A stretch of 46,525 nucleotides of DNA from Pseudomonadota bacterium (GTDB lineage Bacteria > Pseudomonadota > Gammaproteobacteria > Burkholderiales > Rhodocyclaceae), in NCBI GenBank assembly GCA_018262235.1, contig JAGTRY010000024.1, positions 1 to 46,525 on the forward strand, in the 5' to 3' direction. Position numbers and translations under genes: made by a program. Positions 7,321 to 15,913 of the stretch are shown in pieces; the stretch's first letter is position 1, and every line of letters begins with the position of its first letter. A model generated the notes under the pieces. The model was given only the letters and a program-made list of their open reading frames with translations. It was not told where the DNA came from and ran no database searches.

Positions 7321-8571
7321 CTAGCGGCAGAACGCTGGCGCCATGCGTGCCTGCCGATCCGTTTCGCAATGCCAGGAGACCTTGCCATCCTTCACGGCAG
7401 GGACAAAACGCAGGCTCGTGTCCGCTGCTTTGCCACCCAGCAGGGAGGGTTTGCCGGCCGGTAGATGCGGGGTCAGTGTGATCGTGCCGCCGTTGCCGAC
7501 TTCCAGTTCGCCGAAAGGCTGCAGGGCTGTGCCGGCTGGGGAATTCGCCAGGCCATCGAGCACGCTGTCAACGGTCGCCAGATCCGACCCGCGGGTTTGC
7601 AGATCGGCCAGGACGGCCTGGGCGCGCTGGTCGAACACCACCAGCTTGGCGCGCTGGGTGTAGTCGTGGTACGCCGGAATGGCCACGGCCGCCAGGATCC
7701 CGATGATCGCCACGATCATCAACAAGCCGGCCCCTCCTCCTGCACCCGGCACACGGATCGTGACCAGGGCGAGCAGTTTGGCCAGGATATGGCGCGAAGG
7801 CGCTTTCAGCTGTTCGCCCGTGGCCAGAGCCCGTATCGCCAGCATGCGCTTGGAGAGCCATGGATAATCCGACATCAGCTCGTGGTAGGACATCCAGAAC
7901 CCGCGCGTGTCCTGGGTCTGGGCGATGAAGGCGTCGCGATTCAGGTGGGCCCAGCGCCGCGAGCCGGCAGAGATCACCCCGAGCGCGAACTCGGCATCTT
8001 CGGGTTTGTTGCACAGCGCGAAGCCGTAGCGGTCGCAGGTGTATTCCTGGGCGCGCCGGTAGGCTGCGCCGATCAGTGGCAGGAAGGCCGTCGGCAGGAT
8101 CAGTACCGTCTTGAACCAGCTGGTATGGCCGCGATGAATGTGGCCGAGTTCATGACCGATATAGAAATCCAGTGCGTCAGGGCGTTCGTCGAGCGCATCG
8201 ACGATCGGCGAAAACAGGATCACGTAATGGCTGCCGAGGAATTTGGCGGCCAGGGCGTTGAATACCCCGTCGGATTGCAGCAGGTAGGCTTCCGGCAGCT
8301 TCTCGATGCCCAGGCGCTCGCAGCCTCGTACGATGCGCGCATGCAGATCGGGAAACTGCTCGGCGGTGATGCGTGCGCCGGTGCCCCGTACATGCGAGAT
8401 GAAATACGAGAAGCCGAAGACGTGGGCGATGTAACCGAACAGCAGATAGATCAGCAACAAGCCGAAGGTGATGGCCAGCAGGATCAGCCAGATGAGCCCG
8501 GAGAGCCAGGCATGGATGGCGAACAACGTCTTTTCGCGCGGATAGGGTGTGACGGCGAGCGTGGCGTGCAT
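7321..8571 (-). CDS. M48 metallopeptidase fused to type IV pilin-like domain
   Basis: The N-terminal half is an M48 (HtpX/Ste24-type) membrane zinc peptidase. It has two membrane helices (about residues 22-55), the HELGH motif (His140, Glu141, His144), a likely third ligand Glu176 in AQEYTCD, and another hydrophobic segment near 155-170. At residue 281 the protein changes to a type IV pilin-like module: LLMIVAIIGILAAVAIPAY, then DYTQRAK, a beta-rich region with TITLTP, and a closing W400-x-C402...C415 like the pilin disulfide loop. The usual prepilin leader and the Phe1-Glu5 segment are missing, so it should stay in the membrane rather than be processed into a pilus. The ATG at 8571 has an AGGA site. 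The fusion is read directly in one frame; its purpose is unknown. Confidence 0.88.
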   Translation of the reverse strand: MHATLAVTPYPREKTLFAIHAWLSGLIWLILLAITFGLLLIYLLFGYIAHVFGFSYFISHVRGTGARITAEQFPDLHARIVRGCERLGIEKLPEAYLLQSDGVFNALAAKFLGSHYVILFSPIVDALDERPDALDFYIGHELGHIHRGHTSWFKTVLILPTAFLPLIGAAYRRAQEYTCDRYGFALCNKPEDAEFALGVISAGSRRWAHLNRDAFIAQTQDTRGFWMSYHELMSDYPWLSKRMLAIRALATGEQLKAPSRHILAKLLALVTIRVPGAGGGAGLLMIVAIIGILAAVAIPAYHDYTQRAKLVVFDQRAQAVLADLQTRGSDLATVDSVLDGLANSPAGTALQPFGELEVGNGGTITLTPHLPAGKPSLLGGKAADTSLRFVPAVKDGKVSWHCETDRQARMAPAFCR

Positions 8572-8666
8572 GAGGGATCCTGTCCAGAAAGGAAAATCGG
8601 TCCCGGATTATGACATTCACGAGCGCTTGCGCAATCGACCGTCCGGCGTTTTATGCGGCGGGGAAA

Positions 8667-9404
8667 TCAGAGCTTGTAGCCGCGATGCAGGGCAACCGCG
8701 CCCGCGGCGAGGTTGAAATACTCCACACGTTGCAGGCCCGCCGTTTCGAGCATGCCGGCGAGCGTGGGCTGATCCGGGTGCATGCGGATCGATTCGGCGA
8801 GGTACTGGTAACTCGCGGCATCGTTGGCGATCTTTTTGCCCAGCCACGGTAGAACCTTGAAGGAATACACGTCGTAGGCCTTTGCCAGCGGTTTCCAGAT
8901 CTGCGAGAACTCCAGCACCAGCAGGCGTCCGCCGGGCTTGAGGACACGGCGCATTTCGGTCAGTGCCACATCCTTGTGGGTCATGTTGCGCAGGCCGAAG
9001 GCGACCGTTACCAGATCGAAGTGATTGTCGGGGAAAGGCAGTTTCTCGGCATCGCATTGTGCTACCGGCAAGGCCCGGCCTTTGTCCAGCACCCGGTCAC
9101 GCCCCACGCTGAGCATGGCGTGGTTGATGTCGGTGAGCCAGACCTGGCCGCTCGCGCCCGCCCGCTTGGCAAAGGCCAGGGACAGGTCTGCCGTGCCACC
9201 GGCCACATCCAGCACGCGTTCGCCGGGCCGTACGTTGGCGAGTTCGACGGTGAACGCCTTCCACAGACGATGCATGCCGCCTGACATCAGGTCGTTCATC
9301 ACGTCGTATTTTTGTGCGACGGAAGAAAATACGCCGCGTACCCGGCGGGCTTTCTCGCTCTCGGGAACCTGTTCGAAACCGAAATGGGTGGTCTTGTCGT
9401 TCAT
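8667..9404 (-). CDS. ubiE: Ubiquinone/menaquinone C-methyltransferase UbiE
   Basis: UbiE is the SAM-dependent C-methyltransferase that methylates the demethoxy-benzoquinol intermediate in ubiquinone synthesis (and demethylmenaquinol where that exists). The 245-residue length is normal. The family N-terminus ([20 protein letters not shown], then [17 protein letters not shown]), the SAM-binding [16 protein letters not shown] and the GLRNMTHKD motif are all present. It sits near ubiJ and between DUF971 and the M48-pilin gene on the same strand. The ATG at 9404 begins the conserved [10 protein letters not shown] start. Confidence 0.96.
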   Translation of the reverse strand: MNDKTTHFGFEQVPESEKARRVRGVFSSVAQKYDVMNDLMSGGMHRLWKAFTVELANVRPGERVLDVAGGTADLSLAFAKRAGASGQVWLTDINHAMLSVGRDRVLDKGRALPVAQCDAEKLPFPDNHFDLVTVAFGLRNMTHKDVALTEMRRVLKPGGRLLVLEFSQIWKPLAKAYDVYSFKVLPWLGKKIANDAASYQYLAESIRMHPDQPTLAGMLETAGLQRVEYFNLAAGAVALHRGYKL

Positions 9405-9470
9405 GGCAGCAACCTCTTGTCAGGCCTCATCCCGATGGAAACCGGGCTCCAGACGTGCCCGCGAGCACTG

Positions 9471-9493
9471 GATTCCGGCCTGTGCCGGAATGA
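9471..9493. repeat. Short palindromic repeat ATTCCGGC-N4-GCCGGAAT
   Basis: ATTCCGGC (9472-9479) and GCCGGAAT (9484-9491) flank CTGT. Together with the surrounding CTGG and GA, this matches a very common proteobacterial intergenic hairpin. It lies between DUF971 and ubiE and could act as a weak transcript hairpin. Confidence 0.6.
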
Positions 9494-9518
9494 TGGCTAT
9501 GATTTGTCCGGGCCTATT

Positions 9519-9953
9519 CTAGTGCTTGCCGCAGCTTTTGGCGGCGGGCTTGGGTTGCAGCGCTTCGGGCACCGGAGCGGCCGGGTCGCGGCTCGCGCCG
9601 GCTTCGGCCAGGCGTTGCAGGTAGGTCGCCCACAGGGCTTCGTGCCCGGTTGCCAGTTCGTAGAAATAGTCCCAGGAGTACAGGCCGCTGTCATGCCCGT
9701 CGGAGAACACCAGCTTGACCGCGTAGTTGCCGACCTGTTCGATGTCGGTGATTTCAACGTCGCGCTTGCCGACCTGCAGCACTTCCTGCCCGGCGCCATG
9801 CCCGCGCACCTCGGCCGAGGGGGAATACACGCGCAGCAGTTCGTGGCTCAGGTTGGCTGTGACGCCATCCTCGAAAGCGATTTCCAGCGTGCGGGCGCGC
9901 TGATGCAAGGTGATTGCGGTGGGGTTCGGGGTATCCGGATTCAAGCCAGCCAT
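9519..9953 (-). CDS. DUF971 protein (GBBH-like N-terminal domain)
   Basis: The 144-residue product is a stand-alone copy of the domain found at the N-terminus of gamma-butyrobetaine hydroxylase (DUF971). Family features include ITLHQRARTLEIAFEDG, LSHELLRVYSPSAEVRGHG and the SDGHDSGLYSWDYFYELA block. The last residues, KSCGKH, offer a Cys/His that could bind metal. The frame is open to 10067, but the ATG at 9953 (MAGLNPDTP) fits the family length better. The role is unknown; co-location with ubiE is common in betaproteobacteria. It diverges from phoB. Confidence 0.82.
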   Translation of the reverse strand: MAGLNPDTPNPTAITLHQRARTLEIAFEDGVTANLSHELLRVYSPSAEVRGHGAGQEVLQVGKRDVEITDIEQVGNYAVKLVFSDGHDSGLYSWDYFYELATGHEALWATYLQRLAEAGASRDPAAPVPEALQPKPAAKSCGKH

Positions 9954-10076
9954 GGTGGGCGCTACAGAAGCAAGGAAAGCGAGATGATAACCGGGCTGGG
10001 TCCGGCGTGCGTGCAGTGCGCCGGGTGCGGACTCTTGCTGACTCCCGATGCCTGACTTGTATTGCACAATGGTTAC

Positions 10077-10094
10077 CTGTCACATAAACGTCAC
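10077..10094 (+). promoter_or_regulatory. Pho box upstream of phoB
   Basis: CTGTCACATAAACGTCAC matches the 18-base Pho box (two CTGTCA repeats 11 bp apart) at 15 positions. A -10-like TAGACT (10105-10110) follows ten bases later, the spacing expected when PhoB replaces a -35 element. It predicts phosphate-starvation autoregulation of phoBR. Confidence 0.8.
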
Positions 10095-10142
10095 GATGCG
10101 GCAATAGACTTGCGTCATCGATCTGAAAAAAGGGGAATCCCC

Positions 10143-10850
10143 GTGCCTGCCAACATCCTGCTAGTCGAAGACGAGCCTGCCATCCAGGAACTGATTGCCG
10201 CCAACCTGACGCGCGCCGGGCATACCGTGATGCGCGCCAGTGACGCCGAAACCGCCCAGCGCATCGTGCGCGAAGCCTTGCCGGATCTGGTGTTGCTGGA
10301 CTGGATGTTGCCGGGCATGTCCGGCGTGGAGTTTGCACGCCGTCTGCGCGCGGACGAGCGTACGCGGGGCATTCCGATCATCATGCTGACGGCTCGCAGC
10401 GAGGAGCAGGACAAGGTGATGGGGCTCGACATCGGTGCTGACGATTACATCACCAAGCCCTTTTCGCCCCGCGAACTGGTCGCCCGCATCAAGGCCGTGC
10501 TGCGCCGGCGCGCCCCGCAGGCCACCGAGGATGCGGTGGAGCTGGGCGGTCTGCGGCTCGATCCTGCCACGCACCGCGTCACGGCGGCTGGCGAACTGGT
10601 GAATCTGGGGCCGACGGAATTCCGCTTGCTGCATTTCCTGATGACCCACGCGGAGCGGGTACACTCGCGCTCACAACTGCTGGATCAAGTCTGGGGAGAT
10701 CACGTGTTCGTGGAAGAACGTACCGTCGATGTGCACATCCGGCGTTTGCGCAGCGCGCTGGAGCCGAGTCTGCATGATCGCCTGGTGCAGACCGTGCGCG
10801 GCAGCGGCTATCGCTTCTCGACCGAGATTACCGAGATGGTCAACAACTGA
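10143..10850 (+). CDS. phoB: Phosphate regulon response regulator PhoB
   Basis: PhoB is an OmpR-family regulator that activates phosphate-starvation genes when phosphorylated by PhoR. The 235-residue product has a receiver domain with acidic residues in VEDEP, phosphoacceptor Asp53 in [10 protein letters not shown], the switch Thr in IIMLTAR and Lys in [13 protein letters not shown]-terminal winged helix follows, ending [23 protein letters not shown]. The start is the GTG at 10143, giving (M)[14 protein letters not shown], with AGGGGA just upstream. The upstream Pho box implies autoregulation. phoR follows at once. Confidence 0.96.
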   Translation: MPANILLVEDEPAIQELIAANLTRAGHTVMRASDAETAQRIVREALPDLVLLDWMLPGMSGVEFARRLRADERTRGIPIIMLTARSEEQDKVMGLDIGADDYITKPFSPRELVARIKAVLRRRAPQATEDAVELGGLRLDPATHRVTAAGELVNLGPTEFRLLHFLMTHAERVHSRSQLLDQVWGDHVFVEERTVDVHIRRLRSALEPSLHDRLVQTVRGSGYRFSTEITEMVNN

Positions 10851-10866
10851 GTCAGGGGCCGGTCAA

Positions 10867-12198
10867 ATTCTTTCCAGTCGTTACATCTGGCTTGCTTCCT
10901 CCGCCACATTCCTGATCCTGCTCGGGCTGGCCGGGCTGTGCTGGGCGTTCTTCGATCTTGATACCGCCTTGCTGGTGCTGCTCCTGCTCTTGTTCGGGCT
11001 GCTCGTGCATCACCTGCACAACATGGTCAAAGTGGTCCGCTGGGCCCGCGAACCGCTGGGTACGCATGTTCCCCGCGCTCTGGGCATTTGGGATTACATC
11101 TTCGCCAACCTGAGCCGGCGCACCCGGGTTGCCATGGAGCAGCGGGAACAGCTGGCACGCAGCCTGGCGCGTTTCCGCGAAGCCAGCCAGGCCATGCCGG
11201 ACGCCGTGATCTACCTGTCGCAGCATCAGACCATCGAATGGCTGAACACGGCGGCGGCCAGCTATTTCGGTCTGGATGCGGAACGCGATCTGGGCCGTGC
11301 CATCACCACCCTGATCCGGGAACCGGACTTCGTGCGGTTCATGAAGGAGACCGAAGAGGCGCGTTCGGTCGAGCCCCTGATCCTGCATAGCCAACGCCAG
11401 GATCGCCTGAGCCTGTCGATTCAGCGTGTGCCCTTCGGCGAAGACCTGGAGATGATTTTGGCGCGTGACATCACCCAACTGGAACGCCTGGACATGATGC
11501 GCCGGGACTTCGTGGCGAATGTCTCGCACGAACTGAAGACGCCGCTTACGGTGGTCAACGGGTTTGTCGAGACCTTGCTGGATGCGGGCGATGACATCGC
11601 GCCCGAGGATCGCCAGCACTTCCTCAGCCTGGCCCTGGAGCAGTCGATGCGCATGCAGCACCTGATCGAGGATCTGCTGACGCTGTCATCCCTGCAGGCG
11701 GGTTCGGAGCCTGCCGAGGAAATCCCGGTTAACGTACAGGCCCTGCTTGGCAGCGTGTTGCACGAAATCCAGATGCTGTCTGGCGGGCGTCACCAGATCC
11801 GGCTCGAAGCCGGTGCGCCGGCCTGTCTGCTGGGCAGCCAGAAAGAATTGCACAGCGCGTTCTCGAATCTGGCCAGCAACGCGGTGCGCTACACCCCGGA
11901 AGGCGGCAGCATCCTCCTGCGCTGGCACGAGAAGGAAGACGGGGGCGCGGAGTTTTCGGTGGAAGATAGCGGCATCGGCATCGGCCCCGAGCATATCGGG
12001 CGCCTGACCGAGCGTTTCTACCGGGTGGATCGCGGGCGTTCGCGTGAAACCGGCGGCACCGGTCTTGGCCTGGCCATCGTCAAGCACGTTCTGACGCGTC
12101 ATCAGGCCCATCTGGATATCCGCAGCACACCCGGCAAAGGGAGCTGTTTTACGGCGAGTTTTGCGCCGAAGCGGATTGTTCCTCACGCACAAAGCTGA
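10867..12198 (+). CDS. phoR: Phosphate sensor histidine kinase PhoR
   Basis: PhoR is the membrane kinase that phosphorylates PhoB when phosphate is low. From residue 1 here: two membrane helices (about 8-28 and 33-50), a linker, a PAS domain (about 105-200), HisKA with phosphoacceptor His221 in NVSHELKTPLT, and a HATPase with NLASNAVRYTPEGG, VEDSGIGIG and GGTGLGLAIVKH. There is no in-frame ATG, GTG or TTG between the phoB stop and the first helix. The nearest upstream ATG (10774) would read 25 codons of phoB out of frame. I propose the ATT at 10867, eight bases after AGGGG (10854-10858); AUU starts are rare but known. The start is uncertain; the identity is not. The 3' end overlaps the opposing gene by 50 bp. 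Confidence 0.9.
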   Translation: MLSSRYIWLASSATFLILLGLAGLCWAFFDLDTALLVLLLLLFGLLVHHLHNMVKVVRWAREPLGTHVPRALGIWDYIFANLSRRTRVAMEQREQLARSLARFREASQAMPDAVIYLSQHQTIEWLNTAAASYFGLDAERDLGRAITTLIREPDFVRFMKETEEARSVEPLILHSQRQDRLSLSIQRVPFGEDLEMILARDITQLERLDMMRRDFVANVSHELKTPLTVVNGFVETLLDAGDDIAPEDRQHFLSLALEQSMRMQHLIEDLLTLSSLQAGSEPAEEIPVNVQALLGSVLHEIQMLSGGRHQIRLEAGAPACLLGSQKELHSAFSNLASNAVRYTPEGGSILLRWHEKEDGGAEFSVEDSGIGIGPEHIGRLTERFYRVDRGRSRETGGTGLGLAIVKHVLTRHQAHLDIRSTPGKGSCFTASFAPKRIVPHAQS

Positions 12199-13810
12199 CC
12201 CGGTCGAAATTGACGCCGCGCGTGATCAGGTGGGTCATGCGGGCCAGCCACGGGGATTCGCCTTCCACTTCGACCCGACGGTTCGAGACGTACCAGCCCG
12301 CTGGCACGATCAGGCTGGGATCGGTTTTCAGTGCCGGTACGCCGGGAATCATGAATCCCAGCCGGAAACGTTCGCGTACGTTCCGCCGCTCGGGGATCAG
12401 CAGGCGTACGGGCAGGACCACCGGCGGGCCGGGCATCAGCGAGACGCCCGCGCACAGCGTGCCGTTCTGCTGGAATTGCAGCCAGCTGATCTCCGCCAGC
12501 AGCATGCGTTCCTGCGGACTGGGCCGCACGCCGATGAGCTGGCGATGATCCAGACGCGAATCCCCCTGCCGGCGCATCAGGCGGAAGCCGGCTACGGACT
12601 GGTCCAGCACCTCCCATGTTTCCTGCACATAACCCAGGGCCAGGGCCCGGGCTTCGAGCTGTTCGTCGGTCGGTTCGGATTCCTCCGCCCGCTCGCCCAG
12701 TGCCAGCATGGCCTCGGTGCGGGTGAAGTCGTTGTAGTGGATCTGGTGATCTTCGGGCTGCTCGAATTTCTTGCCGGTCAGGAAATAGGCTACCGCCACC
12801 GGGTCCGCACAGATCTGGATCTGCCCGTTGAGCAGGCGGCGCGGAAACTTGCGCCCGGAGGCCGCCAGGCCCCAGGGCCGGTACAGCGATACCACCAGGC
12901 GCGCACAAGCCGGTTGTACGCAGTCGTCGCCCAGCCCGAGCGAGGCGGCGCTGACGCCCGACTTGAGCTGGCTCACCACTGCCTGGATGTGGGCGGCCAG
13001 CTTGCTGGTGTCCAGACTCCGGATCGGCCTATCGGCTGCAACCGGGGAGAGCGCCGGACGCAGCCCGTGGTCGCCATCCTGCCTGAGCAGGTAACGATTG
13101 CTGCGCTCGTCGGACGGGTTGTCCTGCAGGGTGCAATAGGGGGCGAAGCGCTGCGCCCAGCGCACGACCCAGCCGAACTCGCGCGGGGTCCGGCTGTATG
13201 GGCAGGCCACATCGGTGAGCAGCATCGCCACATAGGATTCGAGCGGGCTTTGGGCGCCCCAGGTTTCATTCAGTGCGTCGGATACGCGGGTCTGGGAAAC
13301 CCCGACACGCTCTGCCGAGACATACAGCTTGTGCAGATCCAGCCAGAGGTTTCCGGGCATTTCGCGGCGCGCGCGGAAATATTCTGTCATGGCCAAGGTG
13401 TGATAGCGCAGGCGACGCTGCAACAGCATGGCGCGGTGATTGACCAGGGTATCACTACCTTCCAGCGCGTAACGCTGGGCGACAAAACCGTAGTTGGTAG
13501 CCATCAGGGACCACAGGCGCACGACCTGACGCAGGGTTTCCTCTTCATTGCTGGACGGCGGCAAGGGGCGTGAGGCATAGCGTTTGGCAATTTCACCCAG
13601 CACGTAATCGAGTGTCGGGCGGATCTCTTCCAGCACCTGCAGATGGCCTTGCGGCGGCGGCGACGCAACGGCCATCCCCTCCAGCAGGGCCAGCAAGGTG
13701 CTGCCGGCCTCTTCAAGATCGGTCACGCTGATGCGTTTGAGCAGCGCATGGCACTGGGCCGGCTGGTTGAAATCCACGCTGCTGTTGGCCTTCAAGGGCA
13801 TGAAGTTCAT
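12149..13810 (-). CDS. Unrecognised 553-aa protein with PilZ-like motif
   Basis: I do not recognise a named family. The N-terminal 240 residues are helical (TLRQVVRLWSLMATNYGFVAQ and similar). The C-terminal part (about 390-553) is more beta-rich. Residues around 420 read WEVLDQSVAGFRLMRR, which contains a D-x-S-x-x-G pattern like the second motif of PilZ c-di-GMP-binding domains; a convincing upstream RxxxR is not seen. No signal peptide or membrane helix is evident. The gene ends inside phoR, tail to tail, with 50 bp of shared sequence. The ATG at 13810 is used; one at 13801 is also possible. Its place beside phoR says little, since the two genes converge. Confidence 0.7.
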   Translation of the reverse strand: MNFMPLKANSSVDFNQPAQCHALLKRISVTDLEEAGSTLLALLEGMAVASPPPQGHLQVLEEIRPTLDYVLGEIAKRYASRPLPPSSNEEETLRQVVRLWSLMATNYGFVAQRYALEGSDTLVNHRAMLLQRRLRYHTLAMTEYFRARREMPGNLWLDLHKLYVSAERVGVSQTRVSDALNETWGAQSPLESYVAMLLTDVACPYSRTPREFGWVVRWAQRFAPYCTLQDNPSDERSNRYLLRQDGDHGLRPALSPVAADRPIRSLDTSKLAAHIQAVVSQLKSGVSAASLGLGDDCVQPACARLVVSLYRPWGLAASGRKFPRRLLNGQIQICADPVAVAYFLTGKKFEQPEDHQIHYNDFTRTEAMLALGERAEESEPTDEQLEARALALGYVQETWEVLDQSVAGFRLMRRQGDSRLDHRQLIGVRPSPQERMLLAEISWLQFQQNGTLCAGVSLMPGPPVVLPVRLLIPERRNVRERFRLGFMIPGVPALKTDPSLIVPAGWYVSNRRVEVEGESPWLARMTHLITRGVNFDRVSFVREEQSASAQNSP

Positions 13811-13937
13811 GCGCTGCCCATCCTGAGTGAGTTGATGCAGTGGCCGGCATCCGCGAGCGACATTCGCTACGCCAGACAGGGGTGTCGTTCAGTATGGTTG
13901 ACGGTGCTCAACCGGGTAAGTTCAGGTTTGCCAGCTC

Positions 13938-13975
13938 TGCCCATATGGGCGCGGAAACGCCCGCAGATATGGGCA
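13938..13975. other. Nested inverted repeat between two minus-strand genes
   Basis: TGCCCATAT (13938-13946) is inverted as ATATGGGCA (13967-13975), with inner arms GGGC and GCCC. It sits in the 259-base gap between the 553-aa gene and the COG0523 gene. There is no T-run, so it may be an operator or an RNA structure in the read-through transcript. Nothing else stands out in this gap. Confidence 0.5.
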
Positions 13976-14069
13976 AGGCACGACTCATCATGCCCCGGGA
14001 GTGCGGGGGATTCATGTGAGATACGTCACGCTTGCATGCAACAAGCGCGGATTGCCCGACAGGTGAAGG

Positions 14070-15131
14070 TCAGGAGGCGTGGAGGTTGCAGAAGGCGCTG
14101 AAGGCCTTCTCCAGCACACTGCGCGGCAGATCCTGCACGATGAATACCAGCCGGCTGCGCCGGTCATCGTCAGGCCAGGCCGGCAGATGCGTGTCGGGGT
14201 AACGCTCGTGCTGCACGGCCTGGACGACTCGCGGCCGATCTTCACCCGCTACGGCAAGCAGGCCCTTGATGCGCAGGATCTGCGTGCCGACCACGGACTG
14301 CAGGGTATCCAGTGCGCGTGCGAAATCACCCCAGGCAAAGGGTTGCTCGAAATACAGCACATGGGTGCTGATGCCGGCGTTGTGCAGCGGCGCCGGCGCA
14401 CGGCCACCCAACACGCCGTGCTGTGCCTGCAGGCGTTGTTGTTCGCGGATGCCGGCTTCGCCCAGCCAGCGGGCCACATCCGGCGTCTTGTCCGCAGGTG
14501 CGTAGAGGCTCATGCCTTCGAGCAAGCCTGGCGGCAGCCTGGCGGGCTCGGCCTGCCAGATCGGTGCGCCCGGATTCAGGGCGGCGACGCGCTCTTCGGC
14601 GTCGGCAATCATCAGGCTGTCAGCCAGATCGCACTTGGTGAGCACGATGCGATCCGCCATCGCGACCTGTTTGACGGCTTCGCTGTGCTGCCCCAGTTGC
14701 CAATGCACATTGCGCACATCCACGGTGGTGACGACGCCTTCGAGGCGGAATCGCTCGGCCAGGAAGAAATCGCGCAGCAAGGTGTGGATCACCGGCGCTG
14801 GATCAGCCAGCCCGGTGGTTTCGATGACAACGCGATCCAGCGCCTTGATCTCGCGCCGCAAGCGTCGCATGAAAAGGTCGCGCAGGCTGCGTGTCAGATC
14901 GCCGCGCACCGTGCAGCACAGGCAGCCCGATTCGAGCAGGGTGATTTCTTCGCTGACCTGTTCGACCAGCAGATGATCCAGCCCGACTGCGCCCACCTCG
15001 TTGATGAGTACCGCCGCGCCAGCCATTGCCGGATCCCGCAGGATGGCGTTGAGCAAGGTGGTCTTGCCGCTGCCCAGAAAGCCCGTCAGGAGCGTAACCG
15101 GAATGCGCGTATCGGGGTGTGCCGCTGCCAT
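14070..15131 (-). CDS. COG0523 GTPase, likely zinc chaperone (ZigA/ZNG1-like)
   Basis: COG0523 proteins are G3E GTPases that insert metals into client proteins; Zur-linked members handle zinc. The 353-residue protein has a Walker A GFLGSGKT (residues 17-24), the metal-binding CxCC motif (Cys70, Cys72, Cys73 in GCLCCTV), a Walker B-like VIETTGLADP and the base-recognition TKCD. The C-terminal CobW domain holds RIKGLLA. The ATG at 15131 lies two bases after the ZIP gene stop. The frame is open far upstream, but that region encodes the ZIP gene. The operon with Zur and ZIP makes zinc the likely metal; cobalt (CobW) is less likely. Confidence 0.88.
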   Translation of the reverse strand: MAAAHPDTRIPVTLLTGFLGSGKTTLLNAILRDPAMAGAAVLINEVGAVGLDHLLVEQVSEEITLLESGCLCCTVRGDLTRSLRDLFMRRLRREIKALDRVVIETTGLADPAPVIHTLLRDFFLAERFRLEGVVTTVDVRNVHWQLGQHSEAVKQVAMADRIVLTKCDLADSLMIADAEERVAALNPGAPIWQAEPARLPPGLLEGMSLYAPADKTPDVARWLGEAGIREQQRLQAQHGVLGGRAPAPLHNAGISTHVLYFEQPFAWGDFARALDTLQSVVGTQILRIKGLLAVAGEDRPRVVQAVQHERYPDTHLPAWPDDDRRSRLVFIVQDLPRSVLEKAFSAFCNLHAS

Positions 15132-15133
15132 GC

Positions 15134-15913
15134 TCAATGGGTATGGCCGAGGCCGGTGATGGCGATCAGGGCGATTCCCAGCAACATCGCGCTGATCTGC
15201 GAGATCGATGTGCCAAAGTGCGATTCGCGCCGCAGCAGCGGCAACAGATCCGAGATGGCGATATACAGGAAGCTGGCGGCGGCAATCGTCAGGCAATAGG
15301 GCAGGGCTTCTTCCACATGTGACAGCGCGAAGTAACCCAGAATGCCCCCCGCAATCGAAGTCAGGCTGGAGACGCCGTTGAAGAGCAGTGCGCGTTTGGT
15401 CGACATGCCGGCCGAGCGCAGGACGGCGAAGTCTCCGGCTTCCTGCGGGATTTCATGGGCGATCACGCCCAAGGCTGTGGTCCAGCCCAGGGCGGGGCTG
15501 ACCAGGAAGGCGGCGGCCAGCATCACGCCATCGACGAAGTTGTGGAAACTGTCTCCCACCATCACCGACAGCACCGTGTCCTTGCCGATGTGATGATGGT
15601 GATGGGCATGCAGTCCGGTGTCGGCATGGTCTTCGTCCGGATGCGAATGACGCCACAGGGCAATCCGTTCCAGGCCGAAGAACACCAGCACCCCGATCAG
15701 CAGCGTGACAAAGATGCGATGGGCTTCCACCTGGGATTCGATTGCTTCGGGCAGCACGTCGAGCAAGGCCACGGCGAGCAGGACGCCGGTCGCAAAGCCG
15801 ACCAGGCGTGGCAGCCAGCGCTGTGGCAGGCCCGCAATGATTAGGCCGGCAACCAGCATGCTCAACACGCCACCCAGAATGGTGGCCAGTATGATCGAAC
15901 CCAAAAGCATCAT
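15134..15913 (-). CDS. ZIP-family zinc permease
   Basis: ZIP proteins carry zinc or other divalent cations into the cytoplasm across the inner membrane. The 259-residue product has about seven or eight membrane helices. A His-rich cytoplasmic loop (residues about 90-110, with runs of HSHPDEDH and HAHHHHH) is a typical metal buffer. The transport-site motifs HNFVDG and HEIPQEAGD are present. The ATG at 15913 overlaps the Zur stop as ATGA and follows AGGAAAA. Co-expression with Zur points to zinc uptake. Confidence 0.9.
   Translation of the reverse strand: MMLLGSIILATILGGVLSMLVAGLIIAGLPQRWLPRLVGFATGVLLAVALLDVLPEAIESQVEAHRIFVTLLIGVLVFFGLERIALWRHSHPDEDHADTGLHAHHHHHIGKDTVLSVMVGDSFHNFVDGVMLAAAFLVSPALGWTTALGVIAHEIPQEAGDFAVLRSAGMSTKRALLFNGVSSLTSIAGGILGYFALSHVEEALPYCLTIAAASFLYIAISDLLPLLRRESHFGTSISQISAMLLGIALIAITGLGHTH

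Noticed and set aside
10729-10866. phoR start at the ATG at 10774, or at the open-frame start at 10729
   Set aside because: The extra residues are an out-of-frame reading of phoB (Cys/Arg/Ala-rich) and precede the natural membrane-helix start.
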